Positions 54,485 to 64,000 of a stretch of 64,000 bases of DNA are shown piece by piece. Position 1 is the stretch's first letter. Each line of letters begins with the position of its first letter. A program made the translations under genes and the position numbers. Source of the DNA: Bacteroidales bacterium (GTDB taxonomy: Bacteria > Bacteroidota > Bacteroidia > Bacteroidales > Muribaculaceae); the NCBI GenBank assembly GCA_014800245.1, contig JAAVGM010000011.1, forward strand, positions 164,026 to 228,025. Direction: 5' to 3'. The notes under the pieces are model-generated. The model was not told the origin of the DNA. It saw only the letters and a program-made list of their open reading frames with translations, and did not search any database.

Positions 54485-57400
54485 TTATTCCATATTGCGA
54501 CCATGGCAGTTTTTGTATTTCTTGCCAGATCCGCAAGGACACGGATCATTTCTGCCAATCTTCGGGTCTGCTTTCATAGGCTGCGAATTCTCAGCAGGAC
54601 GGTTTGTCGCACTCTGCATTGCCTTACGCTGTTCCGACTCGCCGGGATATGTGTCGCGGGTGGTGCTATAGTTTGCGTATGCATTATGAGATGAAGCTGT
54701 GCTGCTGAAACCCTGACGGATCTGCCCCTGAGGCTGCGAATTGCGACGTTCAGCCTGTGCTCTCTCAAACGCTTCGCGGTTGGCCTGCTGCTTCTCCTCC
54801 TCCAGACGGCGACGCTCAGCCTCCATGCGTTTGTTCTCCTCATAATCAGGAACGGCAAGCTTGCCACGCATAAGAGTCGATACCGACTTCGCATTCATCT
54901 CCTGCACCATTTTCTTCCAAAGCTCGAAAGCCTCAATCTTATAGATCACGAGCGGATCTTTCTGCTCATATGATGCATTCTGCACTGAGCGGCGAAGCTC
55001 ATCCATCTCGCGGAGCTGCTCCTGCCATGCGGCGTCGATAGAGGAAAGAAGAACAGCTTTCTCCCATGCCTTGACAATGGGCTTACAACCCTTGTCGTAG
55101 CTTTCCTTGATATCGGCACGGATATTGAACATACGGCGACCATCTGTGACAGGAACTCCGATCGGACCTGTTGCACCTCGCTCCTCAACAAATTCCTTGA
55201 CATAAGGAGCGATCCCTTCAGCCATCTTCTCTTCGCGACGTGTGAGCTGGTGCATTGCAGCCTCTGTAAGACGTTCTGCTATCTGAGCAGAGTCGAGCTT
55301 GGGATATTCCTCTTCAGTGAAGGGGAGCTCGAGTGCAAGGACACGATTCACCTCATTATTGAAATCGGCATAGCCTTCATATACACCATTTGCCAAAGAT
55401 GTGCACACCTCGCTGATCATATTGGCGATATCCGCTCCGATACGCTCACCCTTCAAGGCATTCTGACGACGGCCATACACACCCTTTCTCTGGGCATTCA
55501 TGATATCATCATATTCCACAAGACGCTTACGGATACCGAAGTTGTTCTCCTCTACCCTCTTCTGTGCATTCTCGATAGATTTGGTGACCATGCTGTTTTC
55601 AAGCATCTCTCCCTCCTTGAAGCCCATGCGGTCGAGCATCTTGACCACGCGGTCGTTGGCGAAGAGTCGCATCACAGTATCCTCGAACGACACGAAGAAG
55701 ACCGAACTACCCGGGTCGCCCTGACGACCGGCACGTCCGCGGAGCTGACGGTCAACACGGCGAGACTCATGGCGCTCCGTACCGATGATTGCCAATCCGC
55801 CGGCATCCTTCACTTCCTGCGGAAGCTTGATATCCGTACCACGACCGGCCATGTTGGTGGCGATTGTTACAGTGCCTTTCTTTCCGGCCTGAGCCACGAT
55901 ATCGGCCTCTTTCTGGTGGAGCTTGGCATTGAGCACCTGATGATCGATCTTGCGGAGCTTAAGCATCTTTGAAAGAAGCTCAGAGATCTCCACCGACGTT
56001 GTACCGACAAGGACAGGACGCCCTGCATTGACCATATCCTCTACCTCCTGAATCACGGCGGCATATTTCTCTTTCTTGGTGCGATACACACGGTCGTTCA
56101 TATCGTCGCGGATCACGGGACGGTTGGTCGGAATCTCGATCACATCAAGCTTATAGATATCATAGAACTCTCCGGCCTCTGTCATAGCCGTACCGGTCAT
56201 ACCGGCGAGCTTGCGATACATACGGAAGTAGTTCTGGAGAGTGATTGTAGCGTAAGTCTGGGTTGCAGCTTCAACTTTCACACCCTCTTTTGCCTCGATT
56301 GCCTGATGAAGACCATCAGAGTAGCGGCGACCTTCCATGATACGGCCGGTCTGTTCATCCACAATCTTGATCTTATTATCATCGATCACATATTCGATAT
56401 CCTTATCGAAGAGTGTATATGCCTTTAGAAGCTGGTTGACAGTATGGACACGCTCTGCCTTCACTGCATAGTTCTGGAGGAGCTGATCTTTCTTCTCCTG
56501 CTTCTGATCGGCTGTGAGGTCTTCATTCTCCACTTCAGAGAGCTGGGCTGCAATGTCGGGGAGGATAAAGAAGTCGGGATCCTGGTTATAGCCTGTAAGC
56601 ACCTCGATACCTTTGTCAGTGAGCTCGATTGAATGGTTCTTCTCATCAATCACGAAGTAGAGGGGCTCGACAGCTTTGGGCATCTCGCGGTTATTATCCT
56701 GCATATATTTAGCCTCAACCTTGAGCATAAGCTGCTTTATACCATCCTCACTGAGGTAGCGGATTAGAGGATTATGCTTGGGGAGCGCCTTATATACACG
56801 GAAGAGCGCAAGACCTCCCTCTTCGAGTTCGCCTTTGCCGATTTTGTCTTTGGCTTCGAGAAGAAGGCTCTGTGCCAACTTGCGTTGTGCGTTGACAAGC
56901 TTCTCCACATTTGGTTTGAACTCGTTGAACATCTGATCGTCCCCCTTAGGAACGGGACCGGATATGATGAGCGGCGTACGGGCGTCATCGATAAGCACCG
57001 AGTCAACCTCATCGACGATGGCATAATAATGCTCGTCGCGCTGCACGAGGTCTTCGGTCTGAGTAGCCATATTGTCGCGAAGGTAGTCGAAACCGAATTC
57101 GTTGTTCGTTCCGAATGTGATATCCGAACGATAAGCTTTGCGACGCTGCGGAGAGTTGGGTTCTGTCTTGTCGATGCAGTCAACGGTGAGTCCGTGGAAC
57201 TGATAGAGCGGGCCCATCCATTCGGAGTCGCGTTTTGCAAGATAATCGTTGACAGTCACCACGTGAACGCCTTCGCCTGTGAGTGCATTGAGGAATACGG
57301 GGAGAGTAGCCACAAGGGTCTTACCCTCACCGGTGGCCATCTCAGCGATGCTGTTGGTCACCTTCCCTTTGTTCATGATGCCGTGAAGCACCATTCCGCC

Positions 57401-57934
57401 GATAAGCTGCACATCGTAGTGGCACATATCCCATTTCATAAGGTTGCCGCCGGCAAGCCATTCAGTCTTATATATGGCTTTGTCTCCGTCGATTGTCACG
57501 AAGTCTTTCCCTTCGGCTGCAAGTTCGCGGTCGGCCTGGGTGGCAGTCACCTCGATAGTGTCGTTGTCTTTGAAACGACGGGCAGTCTCCTTGATAATTG
57601 CAAACACCTCCGGAAGAGCTGCATCAAGATCGCGGGCATATTCATCGAACATCTCTTCGCGAAGATCGTCGATCTTTTTCCAATACGGATCGCGTTTGTC
57701 GTAGTCGAGGGTCTCGATCTCAGCGCGGATTTCAGCCATCTGATCTTTATAACCCTGAGCTTTGCCACGAATATCGCTGCGGATCTTGTCGATGCGTCCG
57801 CGAAGTTCATCGTGGCTTATATCCTTAATCTGCTCTGAGATAGGATTGATTTCATTGTGGAGTCGGTCCCAGAGCGGTTTTACGGCGCGCTCTGACTGGT
57901 CGCCGAAAATTTTCTTGAATAATTTAGATATCAT
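54485..57934 (-). CDS. secA: Preprotein translocase ATPase SecA
   Basis: 1149 aa, the long Bacteroidetes form. SecA pushes signal-peptide proteins through SecYEG and would handle all the T9SS and lipoprotein substrates in this window before their later sorting. Motifs include [14 protein letters not shown] (Walker A), [19 protein letters not shown], the helicase-like [10 protein letters not shown] and [13 protein letters not shown]. The C-terminal zinc finger [13 protein letters not shown] (SecB/lipid binding) follows a Gln/Arg-rich linker. It lies 90 bp downstream of the phosphatase-like gene on the same strand. Confidence 0.97.
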   Translation of the reverse strand: MISKLFKKIFGDQSERAVKPLWDRLHNEINPISEQIKDISHDELRGRIDKIRSDIRGKAQGYKDQMAEIRAEIETLDYDKRDPYWKKIDDLREEMFDEYARDLDAALPEVFAIIKETARRFKDNDTIEVTATQADRELAAEGKDFVTIDGDKAIYKTEWLAGGNLMKWDMCHYDVQLIGGMVLHGIMNKGKVTNSIAEMATGEGKTLVATLPVFLNALTGEGVHVVTVNDYLAKRDSEWMGPLYQFHGLTVDCIDKTEPNSPQRRKAYRSDITFGTNNEFGFDYLRDNMATQTEDLVQRDEHYYAIVDEVDSVLIDDARTPLIISGPVPKGDDQMFNEFKPNVEKLVNAQRKLAQSLLLEAKDKIGKGELEEGGLALFRVYKALPKHNPLIRYLSEDGIKQLMLKVEAKYMQDNNREMPKAVEPLYFVIDEKNHSIELTDKGIEVLTGYNQDPDFFILPDIAAQLSEVENEDLTADQKQEKKDQLLQNYAVKAERVHTVNQLLKAYTLFDKDIEYVIDDNKIKIVDEQTGRIMEGRRYSDGLHQAIEAKEGVKVEAATQTYATITLQNYFRMYRKLAGMTGTAMTEAGEFYDIYKLDVIEIPTNRPVIRDDMNDRVYRTKKEKYAAVIQEVEDMVNAGRPVLVGTTSVEISELLSKMLKLRKIDHQVLNAKLHQKEADIVAQAGKKGTVTIATNMAGRGTDIKLPQEVKDAGGLAIIGTERHESRRVDRQLRGRAGRQGDPGSSVFFVSFEDTVMRLFANDRVVKMLDRMGFKEGEMLENSMVTKSIENAQKRVEENNFGIRKRLVEYDDIMNAQRKGVYGRRQNALKGERIGADIANMISEVCTSLANGVYEGYADFNNEVNRVLALELPFTEEEYPKLDSAQIAERLTEAAMHQLTRREEKMAEGIAPYVKEFVEERGATGPIGVPVTDGRRMFNIRADIKESYDKGCKPIVKAWEKAVLLSSIDAAWQEQLREMDELRRSVQNASYEQKDPLVIYKIEAFELWKKMVQEMNAKSVSTLMRGKLAVPDYEENKRMEAERRRLEEEKQQANREAFERAQAERRNSQPQGQIRQGFSSTASSHNAYANYSTTRDTYPGESEQRKAMQSATNRPAENSQPMKADPKIGRNDPCPCGSGKKYKNCHGRNME

Positions 57935-58023
57935 TGGGTTTTTCTTTTTTCTTTTCCCGTTTAAGGGGATTTTTGGATAAGGTAATAATTCGTTTCGCCC
58001 CCGGAAGGTTGTGTATTCACAGC

Positions 58024-59604
58024 TTATTTTTTCAGGGGTAATGGTTTATGTGAGCTTCCATTCGGGCTCCTTATCCTTAAAATACCCGCCACTGTCGGCG
58101 CAAGCGCCGTGGCATCCACCGCAGTGGAAATAGTCTGCGGCTCTATACCCGGAGCGAGGATGAAAGAGGGGGTCAACACCGCCGTCTCTCTCACAGGATG
58201 GGAGATGGATGGGTATTCGAGATCATCCACCACCGTCCACCCGGGATTGAATGTTACTATTATATCTCCTCCTGTCTTGGGATCGATCGAAAGCCTCAGA
58301 CACTCCTCATAGGGAGTGGAGGGCGACAGGATATCATTAAGCGTATATACATCCGACACGCCGCTCATCTTCGCCAAGAACGACTGAGCGTCGGCCACTA
58401 CCTCCTTGACATCAAGGTTTTTCTCCTCAAGCACCTTATGGTCGAAATAGATATGACCATCCTTGAATGCCTCGACGTATCCGGCATTCCCATGGCGCGC
58501 GGAAAGATAGGAATTGATGAGCGACTGGGCGCGTTTCATCGAGAATTCCCCTCCGGGCACACGATATTTGCGGTCGTCGATCACCGCGTCATCGTAATAT
58601 CCCGTGGAGCTCACCCACACCATCGCGTTGGATGCCCCGACATAATGGTCGATTGCATCGAAAAGTCGGCCAAGCTCTTTGTCGAGGCGAAGATAGGAGT
58701 CGGTGAGTTCGGCGCGATAGTCGCCGTCTTTTACATCTTTGAAAGGGGCAAGCGTATAGCCGAGATTGAGCATATCCACGGCTGTGCCGACATTCCCCAT
58801 ATTCATATCCTTGATGCATTCTATAGCCACATCCGTCACTTCCCGATTGCCTAACGGGGAATTGGCGAAACGGATATAGACATTGCGGTCGCTCTTCGGG
58901 AATGTGTGCTTGAAAGGCACTGTCTTCTGGCGCGGGATGCCGGGCATCTTATCGAGCGAAATAGAGGGCTTCCATTGCATCGTGTCGATGCGCGACGCCA
59001 AGGAAGATGAATAGTTTCTCGCGCTTATCTGCCCCGGCATAGGCTTATACCATGTGGTGGTGGCCCAGTTGCCGCTGGTATTATTGATCCATAGCGCACC
59101 GGTGCCGGCATGACCTGCCATAATCATCGATTGCTGTGGATCGGCGGAGAGAGCATATATCTGACCCAGGCCGTTGCCGTCGATCGCTATCTCGTCGGAG
59201 ATAGTGGATAGACGCAGACGTTCGGGGGAATATGAGTCGTTGGTGAAATTGCCGAGTGTCTTTGAATCGGCAAGAGCGGGAGTGAGAGTCTTGCTTTCGG
59301 AATTATAGACCAATGCCGACGGAACGCCTGTCTTTGAAGGGTAGGCTCCGGTGTAGAGCATGGCTGTGGCGCTCGCTGCGTCAAGGTCGGAAACCTTGAA
59401 ATCTACATCGCGCATATACACTCCATCTTTCATGAGCTTGCGGAAGCCGCGCTCGCCAAAGTAGTTCTGGAGGTATTCGATATAGTCGGTGCGCATCTGA
59501 TCCACCACAATGCCGACCACAAGCTTCGGACGCCCCGGCACAGTCTGCGCCAAGACGTTGAGCGTAACAAGCCCCACCAGAACCGATGTTACCAACTTTT
59601 TCAT
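58024..59604 (-). CDS. Alkaline-phosphatase-superfamily (PafA/NPP-like) protein, probably inactive
   Basis: 526 aa with a signal peptide ([20 protein letters not shown]). The start of the fold is typical ([15 protein letters not shown], then [15 protein letters not shown]). However, the nucleophile region, usually T..GHA.IYTG, reads [16 protein letters not shown] and lacks the histidine. The later DH metal motif is replaced by SSTGYYDD. I infer a secreted relative that has lost part of its metal site. It overlaps the DUF4105 gene by 4 bp, so the two are coupled. A true phosphodiesterase with altered ligands is the alternative. Confidence 0.7.
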   Translation of the reverse strand: MKKLVTSVLVGLVTLNVLAQTVPGRPKLVVGIVVDQMRTDYIEYLQNYFGERGFRKLMKDGVYMRDVDFKVSDLDAASATAMLYTGAYPSKTGVPSALVYNSESKTLTPALADSKTLGNFTNDSYSPERLRLSTISDEIAIDGNGLGQIYALSADPQQSMIMAGHAGTGALWINNTSGNWATTTWYKPMPGQISARNYSSSLASRIDTMQWKPSISLDKMPGIPRQKTVPFKHTFPKSDRNVYIRFANSPLGNREVTDVAIECIKDMNMGNVGTAVDMLNLGYTLAPFKDVKDGDYRAELTDSYLRLDKELGRLFDAIDHYVGASNAMVWVSSTGYYDDAVIDDRKYRVPGGEFSMKRAQSLINSYLSARHGNAGYVEAFKDGHIYFDHKVLEEKNLDVKEVVADAQSFLAKMSGVSDVYTLNDILSPSTPYEECLRLSIDPKTGGDIIVTFNPGWTVVDDLEYPSISHPVRETAVLTPSFILAPGIEPQTISTAVDATALAPTVAGILRIRSPNGSSHKPLPLKK

Positions 59605-60905
59605 TTAACTTTTTTTCTTTTATTTGTTTGCGAATTTGATCGCGATCCCTCTCTTCTTGAGAATCGGAGATGCGGACCTTTATTATTTAACGCAGTTTCT
59701 CCCTTTTTATTGAACTGATAATAATCCGGGGCTAAAACAGCGAATGCCACTGCCAGGATAATGCTTATCCCCATCAACGGGAAGAAGGCGGGATTAGCGC
59801 TCTGTCGCTGCGCCTGCCATACAATGAGAAGACACCCTAAAGAGATGATGTTGTAATATGCAATTATGTATGACAATACTCGCGCCCTCCTGCTCCAGAT
59901 GCTGATTGCAAAGATAAGCTGGAAGGGATTGAGCCATAGCAGCAGCACATTGGGGTCTGTGGCTTCATGCTTGGATATGAATACAAGGAATGCCACAAGA
60001 GATCCGGCAAGTCCGGTCAAGCCGAACCATATGGAATATATGGTCTTGATTATATCTTTGCGCACCCACATCCAAATTACAAATCCTGAGGCTATCGCAA
60101 ACAGCAACCACCCTATTGCCACGGGAGTGAGATACCAAGGTGTGGCCGGGAGCACGGCTGAATATGTTCCTTCGTAAAGCACACGCGATTGTCTCACTAA
60201 TGGTCGGCCGTCGGCAAAATGTGCCCCTTCGGCCTTGTCGGCCATCTCTATAGGGACAAACATCTCCTCTTTCCCCGTGATCGGAATGTCGATTCCGGAA
60301 CCCAAGGCGATATCAATTCCAAACTGATACCACGGATAGTTCTGATGATAATGACGCATCTCCTTGCGGAATGTGCCGTATTTCACATTGTCGGGATAGA
60401 CCACCGGCGCACCTGCCACGGAGTCGATACGGTCGAGAATGCGTGTGGCACAATTATCTCGGACATAATTGTAGCGATAGGTTCGGTTTTCGGGTCGCCC
60501 CTCTTCACGAAGCATCGCCACAAGCTGCGCGGTCTCCTCCGGGGTGAGGTTCAGATCCTGCTCTATCACCTTTCGCCCGGATTCGATATATTCCGGAAGA
60601 AACCATTCAAAAGGATAGCCGGCAAGAAGATAGTCGGTCTCCCCTTTCACAAACCTATATACAAAATTAGGCTCGTTGAAATTGAAGACGCCATAGTTCC
60701 ATACGGTATCTACGGGGATTCCGTCGGAGATTCCTCTCACGCGGAGCGCCTCGTGTCCGCAAAGTTCATACACTTCGGAGCCGGGCCAGCAAGTGATAAG
60801 ACTTACAACAACGGAATCCCGCTTCTCCTGCCCCATCATCCGGAGGGGGCAGAGAAGCAGGATTGCGATGAGTGTAAACAGATATTTTATCGCTTGTTTT
60901 TTCAA
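59601..60905 (-). CDS. DUF4105 (Lnb N-terminal periplasmic domain) membrane protein
   Basis: 434 aa, using a TTG start at 60905 that gives MKKQAIKYLFTLIAILLL, a normal signal peptide. The ORF track's ATG at 60953 lies inside asnS and adds an unrelated stretch. The periplasmic domain has CGHEALRV and YVRDNCATRILD, the His and Cys expected for the papain-like DUF4105 fold. Four or five membrane helices follow (about 250-400), then a basic tail. It lies between asnS and the phosphatase-like gene, overlapping the latter by 4 bp. Substrate unknown. Confidence 0.75.
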   Translation of the reverse strand: MKKQAIKYLFTLIAILLLCPLRMMGQEKRDSVVVSLITCWPGSEVYELCGHEALRVRGISDGIPVDTVWNYGVFNFNEPNFVYRFVKGETDYLLAGYPFEWFLPEYIESGRKVIEQDLNLTPEETAQLVAMLREEGRPENRTYRYNYVRDNCATRILDRIDSVAGAPVVYPDNVKYGTFRKEMRHYHQNYPWYQFGIDIALGSGIDIPITGKEEMFVPIEMADKAEGAHFADGRPLVRQSRVLYEGTYSAVLPATPWYLTPVAIGWLLFAIASGFVIWMWVRKDIIKTIYSIWFGLTGLAGSLVAFLVFISKHEATDPNVLLLWLNPFQLIFAISIWSRRARVLSYIIAYYNIISLGCLLIVWQAQRQSANPAFFPLMGISIILAVAFAVLAPDYYQFNKKGETALNNKGPHLRFSRREGSRSNSQTNKRKKVK

Positions 60906-60909
60906 TGGA

Positions 60910-62307
60910 TCAATATTCGCAGTTTTTGGGATAGCGGGGGAAGGGAATGACATCGCGAATGTTCTGCATTCCTGTCACGAAAAGCACCAGGCGTTCGAAG
61001 CCAAGACCGAAGCCGCTGTGAGGAACTGTTCCGAACTTACGGGTGTCGAGGTACCAATCCATCCCTTCGAGTCCCTGCTCTTCCATTCGCTTGGATAGCT
61101 TTTCATAGCTTTCCTCACGCTCCGAGCCTCCGATGATCTCGCCAATCTTGGGGAAGAGCACATCCATTGCACGGACTGTCTTTCCGTCGTCGTTGAGCTT
61201 CATATAGAAAGCTTTGATCTCCTTGGGATAGTCGGTGAGGATCACCGGACGCTTGAAATGCTCCTCCACAAGATAACGCTCATGCTCTGAAGCAAGATCC
61301 ACACCCCAATATACGGGGAATTCGAATTTCTTGCCGCTCTCCTCGAGAATCTTGATACCCTCTGTGTAGGGAAGACGTACGAAGTCGTTCTCAACTACAA
61401 ATTTCAGACGCTCAACAAGATCCTTGTCGAAATGCTCCTGAAGGAAGAGGATATCATCCTTGCAGTTTTCAAGCGCATAGTTGATGCAATATTTGATGAA
61501 TTCCTCAGCAATATCCATATTTTCACGGATATCTGCAAATGCCACCTCCGGCTCAATCATCCAGAATTCGGAAAGATGACGGGGAGTATTGGAGTTCTCG
61601 GCGCGGAATGTCGGACCGAAAGTATAGATAGCTCCCAATGAAGTGGCGCCAAGCTCACCCTCAAGCTGACCGGAAACGGTCAGGGCTGCCTGCTTCCCGA
61701 AGAAATCCTCTGAATAATCCACCTTTCCCTCCTCATTGCGAGGGAGATCTTCGAGCGGAAGGGTTGTCACCTGGAACATAGCGCCCGCACCTTCACAGTC
61801 GGATGCTGTAATGAGAGGGGTATGGAAATAATAGAAACCCTTCTCGGTAAAGAACTTATGGATTGCATAGGCAAGAGCCGCACGGACGCGGAACACTGCG
61901 CCGAATGTGTTTGTGCGCGGACGCAAGTGAGCGATGTCGCGAAGGAATTCGAGAGAATGACCCTTCTTCTGGAGAGGGTATTCCTCCGGATTGGCTGTGC
62001 CATAGATTTCAAGGCTCTCAGCCTGGATCTCTACAGTCTGCCCTTTTCCTTGCGATTCCACGAGCTGACCCTGCACATGGATGCTGGAGCCGGTGGTGAT
62101 CGGTTTCAAATCCTCGTCGCTGAATTTAGCGAGGTCGAACACAATCTGAAGGTTATTTATGGTAGAGCCGTCGTTAAGGGCCACAAACTGTACATACTTG
62201 TTACCACGGCGGGATCTTACCCAACCTTTCACATCCACCTCTTTCCCTACATAGGGAGCGGGATCCTTAAGGAGTTCGGAGATGCGAACACGACGTAAAT
62301 CTTTCAT
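60910..62307 (-). CDS. asnS: Asparagine--tRNA ligase
   Basis: 465 aa, the standard length. It charges tRNA-Asn in the cytoplasm. The OB-fold domain opens [21 protein letters not shown]. Class II motif 2 is seen in [25 protein letters not shown], which has the Asn-type rather than Asp-type residues, and motif 3 in [13 protein letters not shown] hairpin separates it from rluB. The DUF4105 start lies 5 bp beyond its stop. Confidence 0.97.
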   Translation of the reverse strand: MKDLRRVRISELLKDPAPYVGKEVDVKGWVRSRRGNKYVQFVALNDGSTINNLQIVFDLAKFSDEDLKPITTGSSIHVQGQLVESQGKGQTVEIQAESLEIYGTANPEEYPLQKKGHSLEFLRDIAHLRPRTNTFGAVFRVRAALAYAIHKFFTEKGFYYFHTPLITASDCEGAGAMFQVTTLPLEDLPRNEEGKVDYSEDFFGKQAALTVSGQLEGELGATSLGAIYTFGPTFRAENSNTPRHLSEFWMIEPEVAFADIRENMDIAEEFIKYCINYALENCKDDILFLQEHFDKDLVERLKFVVENDFVRLPYTEGIKILEESGKKFEFPVYWGVDLASEHERYLVEEHFKRPVILTDYPKEIKAFYMKLNDDGKTVRAMDVLFPKIGEIIGGSEREESYEKLSKRMEEQGLEGMDWYLDTRKFGTVPHSGFGLGFERLVLFVTGMQNIRDVIPFPRYPKNCEY

Positions 62308-62324
62308 TTCTTATTTTATTTGGA

Positions 62325-62351
62325 ATGCCGGGAAGGGTTGCTTCCCGGCAT
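62325..62351 (-). terminator. Hairpin between rluB-type gene and asnS
   Basis: ATGCCGGGAAG (62325-62335) pairs perfectly with CTTCCCGGCAT (62341-62351) around a 5-nt loop. No T-run follows on the minus strand, so partial termination or an RNA-stability role is possible. Confidence 0.6.
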
Positions 62352-62373
62352 AATTAATTAGTTGTTTTTCTGA

Positions 62374-63879
62374 TTATTCAAAGTTTCCCATACGGAGATA
62401 GTTCACCTCGTCCTGTGTGAGGTAACGCCAGCGTCCGCGGGGAAGGTTCTTCTTGGTGAGTCCTGCGAAATAAACGCGGTCGAGCTTTGTCACTCTATAT
62501 CCGAGGCTCTCGAAGATGCGGCGCACGATACGGTTTCTACCGCTGTGGATCTCGATGCCGGCCTGGTTGCGGTCGGTCTCGGATACATAGCTGATGGCAT
62601 CTGCGTGGATCTCTCCGTCTTCAAGCTCGATGCCGTCGGCGATTCGCTGCATATCTTCTTCAGCGATGTCGCGGTCGGTCCATACATGATAGATTTTCTT
62701 CTTCACATATTTAGGATGAGTGAGCTTGGATGCGAGGTCGCCGTCGTTGGTGAGGAGAAGCACACCGGTGGTATTGCGGTCGAGACGCCCTACAGGGTAG
62801 ATGCGCTCGCGGCAAGCGTTCTTCACGATGTCGAGCACTGTGGTGCGTCCGTTGGGATCATCGCTTGTGGTGACGCAATCCTTGGGCTTGTTGAGGAGCA
62901 CATAGCATTTGCGCTCGGGTGTAACCACCTTCTCATCGAATTCCACTACATCGTCGCGTGAAATCTTTGTTCCGAGTTCGGTAACTACCTCTCCGTTCAC
63001 CTTCACCTTTCCGCCTGTGATATATTCATCGGCCTCTCTACGTGAGCAGATGCCGGCATTAGCCATATATTTGTTGAGACGGATCTGTTCGTTGGGATCG
63101 ATATCCTCAAGAACGTAATCTATCTGCTTCGGACGGGGAGTAAACTTCATGCCGCCCTGATTGCGGTTGTTATTACGGTTGTAGCCGCCCTGGTTGTTGC
63201 GGTTGTTATAGCCGCCCTGACGGTTATTGTTGTAGCCACCCTGACGGTTGTTGTTGTAGCCACCCTGACGGTTATTGTTGTAGCCACCCTGACGGTTGTT
63301 GTTGTAACCACCCTGACGGTTATTGTTGTAGCCACCCTGACGGTTGTTGTTGTAGCCGCCCTGACGGTTCTGTGTGTAGCCGCCTTCCTGCTGGGTGTGC
63401 TGAGTGTAGCCACCCTCCTGTGCATTCTGGTTGTAGCCCTGCTGGCGATTCTGATTGTAGCCGCGGTTTTGATTGTAACCCTGCTGACGGTTCTGATTAT
63501 AACCGCCCTGGTTATTATTACGGTTGTAGCCACCCTGCTGACGGTTCTGATTATAACCGCCCTGGTTATTATTACGGTTGTAGCCGCCCTGCTGACGGTT
63601 CTGGCCATATCCGTTCTGGTTGCGGTTGTAGCCGCCCTGCTGACCATATCCGCCCTGACGGTTCTGGTTGTAGCCGCCACGGTTCTGGTTATAGCCATAA
63701 TTTCTTTGCTGGTAATTACTATGACCCTGTTCGCCTGAGGCGTCGGTTGAATTATTACGAGTAGAGTCCGAAGGATAGTTCACCTTCTCATAACGAGATT
63801 CGTTTTCCCCGGTATCTGATGAAACATTCATGCCTGCGTTACTAATGCGAGGTCTTTTTGGTTTTTTGATTTCTTCCAT
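62374..63879 (-). CDS. RsuA/RluB-type 23S rRNA pseudouridine synthase with long Gly/Asn-rich N-terminus
   Basis: 501 aa from ATG 63879 (MEEIKKP). The ORF track's earlier start lacks support. Residues about 40-255 are a disordered low-complexity region made of GGYNNNRQ- and QQGYNQN-like units. The S4 RNA-binding domain follows (IRLNKYMANAGICSRREADEYI). The catalytic domain holds GRLDRNTTGVLLLTNDG, with the catalytic Asp in GRLD, and ends in TLRDRV-type variants (VTKLDRVYFAG). It isomerises uridine in rRNA. RluB is the best guess among the family. Confidence 0.88.
   Translation of the reverse strand: MEEIKKPKRPRISNAGMNVSSDTGENESRYEKVNYPSDSTRNNSTDASGEQGHSNYQQRNYGYNQNRGGYNQNRQGGYGQQGGYNRNQNGYGQNRQQGGYNRNNNQGGYNQNRQQGGYNRNNNQGGYNQNRQQGYNQNRGYNQNRQQGYNQNAQEGGYTQHTQQEGGYTQNRQGGYNNNRQGGYNNNRQGGYNNNRQGGYNNNRQGGYNNNRQGGYNNNRQGGYNNRNNQGGYNRNNNRNQGGMKFTPRPKQIDYVLEDIDPNEQIRLNKYMANAGICSRREADEYITGGKVKVNGEVVTELGTKISRDDVVEFDEKVVTPERKCYVLLNKPKDCVTTSDDPNGRTTVLDIVKNACRERIYPVGRLDRNTTGVLLLTNDGDLASKLTHPKYVKKKIYHVWTDRDIAEEDMQRIADGIELEDGEIHADAISYVSETDRNQAGIEIHSGRNRIVRRIFESLGYRVTKLDRVYFAGLTKKNLPRGRWRYLTQDEVNYLRMGNFE
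63217..63360 (-). repeat. Six 24-bp tandem repeats in the pseudouridine synthase gene
   Basis: Six direct units beginning CTGACGGTT, each encoding GGYNNNRQ. Alternate units carry TTATTG and TTGTTG, which suggests a 48-bp higher-order duplication. Looser related units continue to about 63690. Confidence 0.92.
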
Positions 63880-64000
63880 CTTAGTCTTGATTTCGCACCT
63901 GAGCATCTCTGCCTTGTGCCGGTTTAATTCAGTTTTTCAGTTAATTGATACTTTTTTCACTCCAGTTTTTCTATAGGTATGTTTCCATTTAACGCTATTT

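Noticed and set aside
56774-57838. 354-aa plus-strand ORF opposite secA
   Set aside because: It is an antisense shadow of a clearly recognised secA gene and shows no family features.
60906-60953. ATG start of the DUF4105 gene inside asnS
   Set aside because: It adds a non-hydrophobic stretch ahead of an otherwise normal signal peptide. The TTG at 60905 gives a standard secreted N-terminus just after the asnS stop.
63147-63764. Long ORFs on both strands across the pseudouridine synthase repeats (183, 130 and 113 aa)
   Set aside because: They are shadows of the 24-bp coding repeats in other frames, with low-complexity products.

Overview
The window looks like a chromosomal segment of a gut-type Bacteroidales bacterium, most plausibly a Muribaculaceae-like lineage. 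That assignment is an inference. It rests on Bacteroidetes-type promoters (TTG/TTTG, 19-21 bp, TAnnTTTG) seen repeatedly, on type IX secretion (T9SS) components and cargo proteins with C-terminal sorting domains, and on Bacteroidales-typical families (DUF3316, PIF1-like helicase with HTH tail, two-subunit-style pyruvate carboxylase B, 1149-aa SecA, DUF4143 ATPase). Nearly all DNA is accounted for by about 46 protein genes and one tRNA. There is no rRNA, prophage, CRISPR array or intact insertion sequence.

Layout. 1-611: gene-free, with a nested inverted-repeat element. 0.6-9.2 kb: helicase, TM2 protein, topoisomerase IV A-type subunit, an outer-membrane DUF3316 protein, a tricorn-type S41 lipoprotein protease, a degenerate ManA-like cupin and a small unknown protein. 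9.2-12.7 kb: aspS, Nif3-like protein and a coiled-coil zinc-ribbon protein, ending at a bidirectional terminator. 12.8-15.0 kb (minus): the preQ0/preQ1 operon queF-queC-queD-queE, with a promoter so close to queF that the mRNA is probably leaderless. 15.3-17.3 kb: an LptF/LptG permease, divergent from pta-ackA and a carboxyltransferase with two tandem biotinyl domains. 22-27 kb: lgt, two GYF_2 membrane proteins, an Rpn-like nuclease, tRNA-Gly, a tiny HExxH membrane protein and a GH25 lysozyme.

27-39 kb is the most interesting part. A canonical PorU sortase, the NADH-sensing repressor Rex, a degenerate FAH-family protein and a second divergent C25/PorU-like protein form one compact operon. Next come a long hairpin and an AT-rich DUF4143 ATPase gene preceded by four 24-bp repeats at 39-40 bp spacing. 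PorV and ispF follow. The ATPase cassette therefore sits between the sortase operon and its usual porV-ispF neighbours. The first porU is preceded by three GCAAaTTGC-type sites exactly 22 bp apart.

39-43 kb: sufC-sufD-sufS without an adjacent sufB, then a TRIC-family channel. 43.5-45.8 kb: ahpC-ahpF with an internal terminator; the ahpF terminator hairpin also contains the promoter of the TRIC gene. 46-54 kb: three T9SS cargo genes on the minus strand (leucine-rich-repeat protein, subtilase, unknown protein), so the window carries both machinery and substrates of the secretion route. 54.4-63.9 kb (minus): secA, an alkaline-phosphatase-superfamily protein missing expected metal ligands, a DUF4105 membrane protein, asnS and an RluB-type pseudouridine synthase with a long Gly/Asn-rich repetitive N-terminus.

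All assignments are from reading the sequence and the supplied translations. No searches were run.
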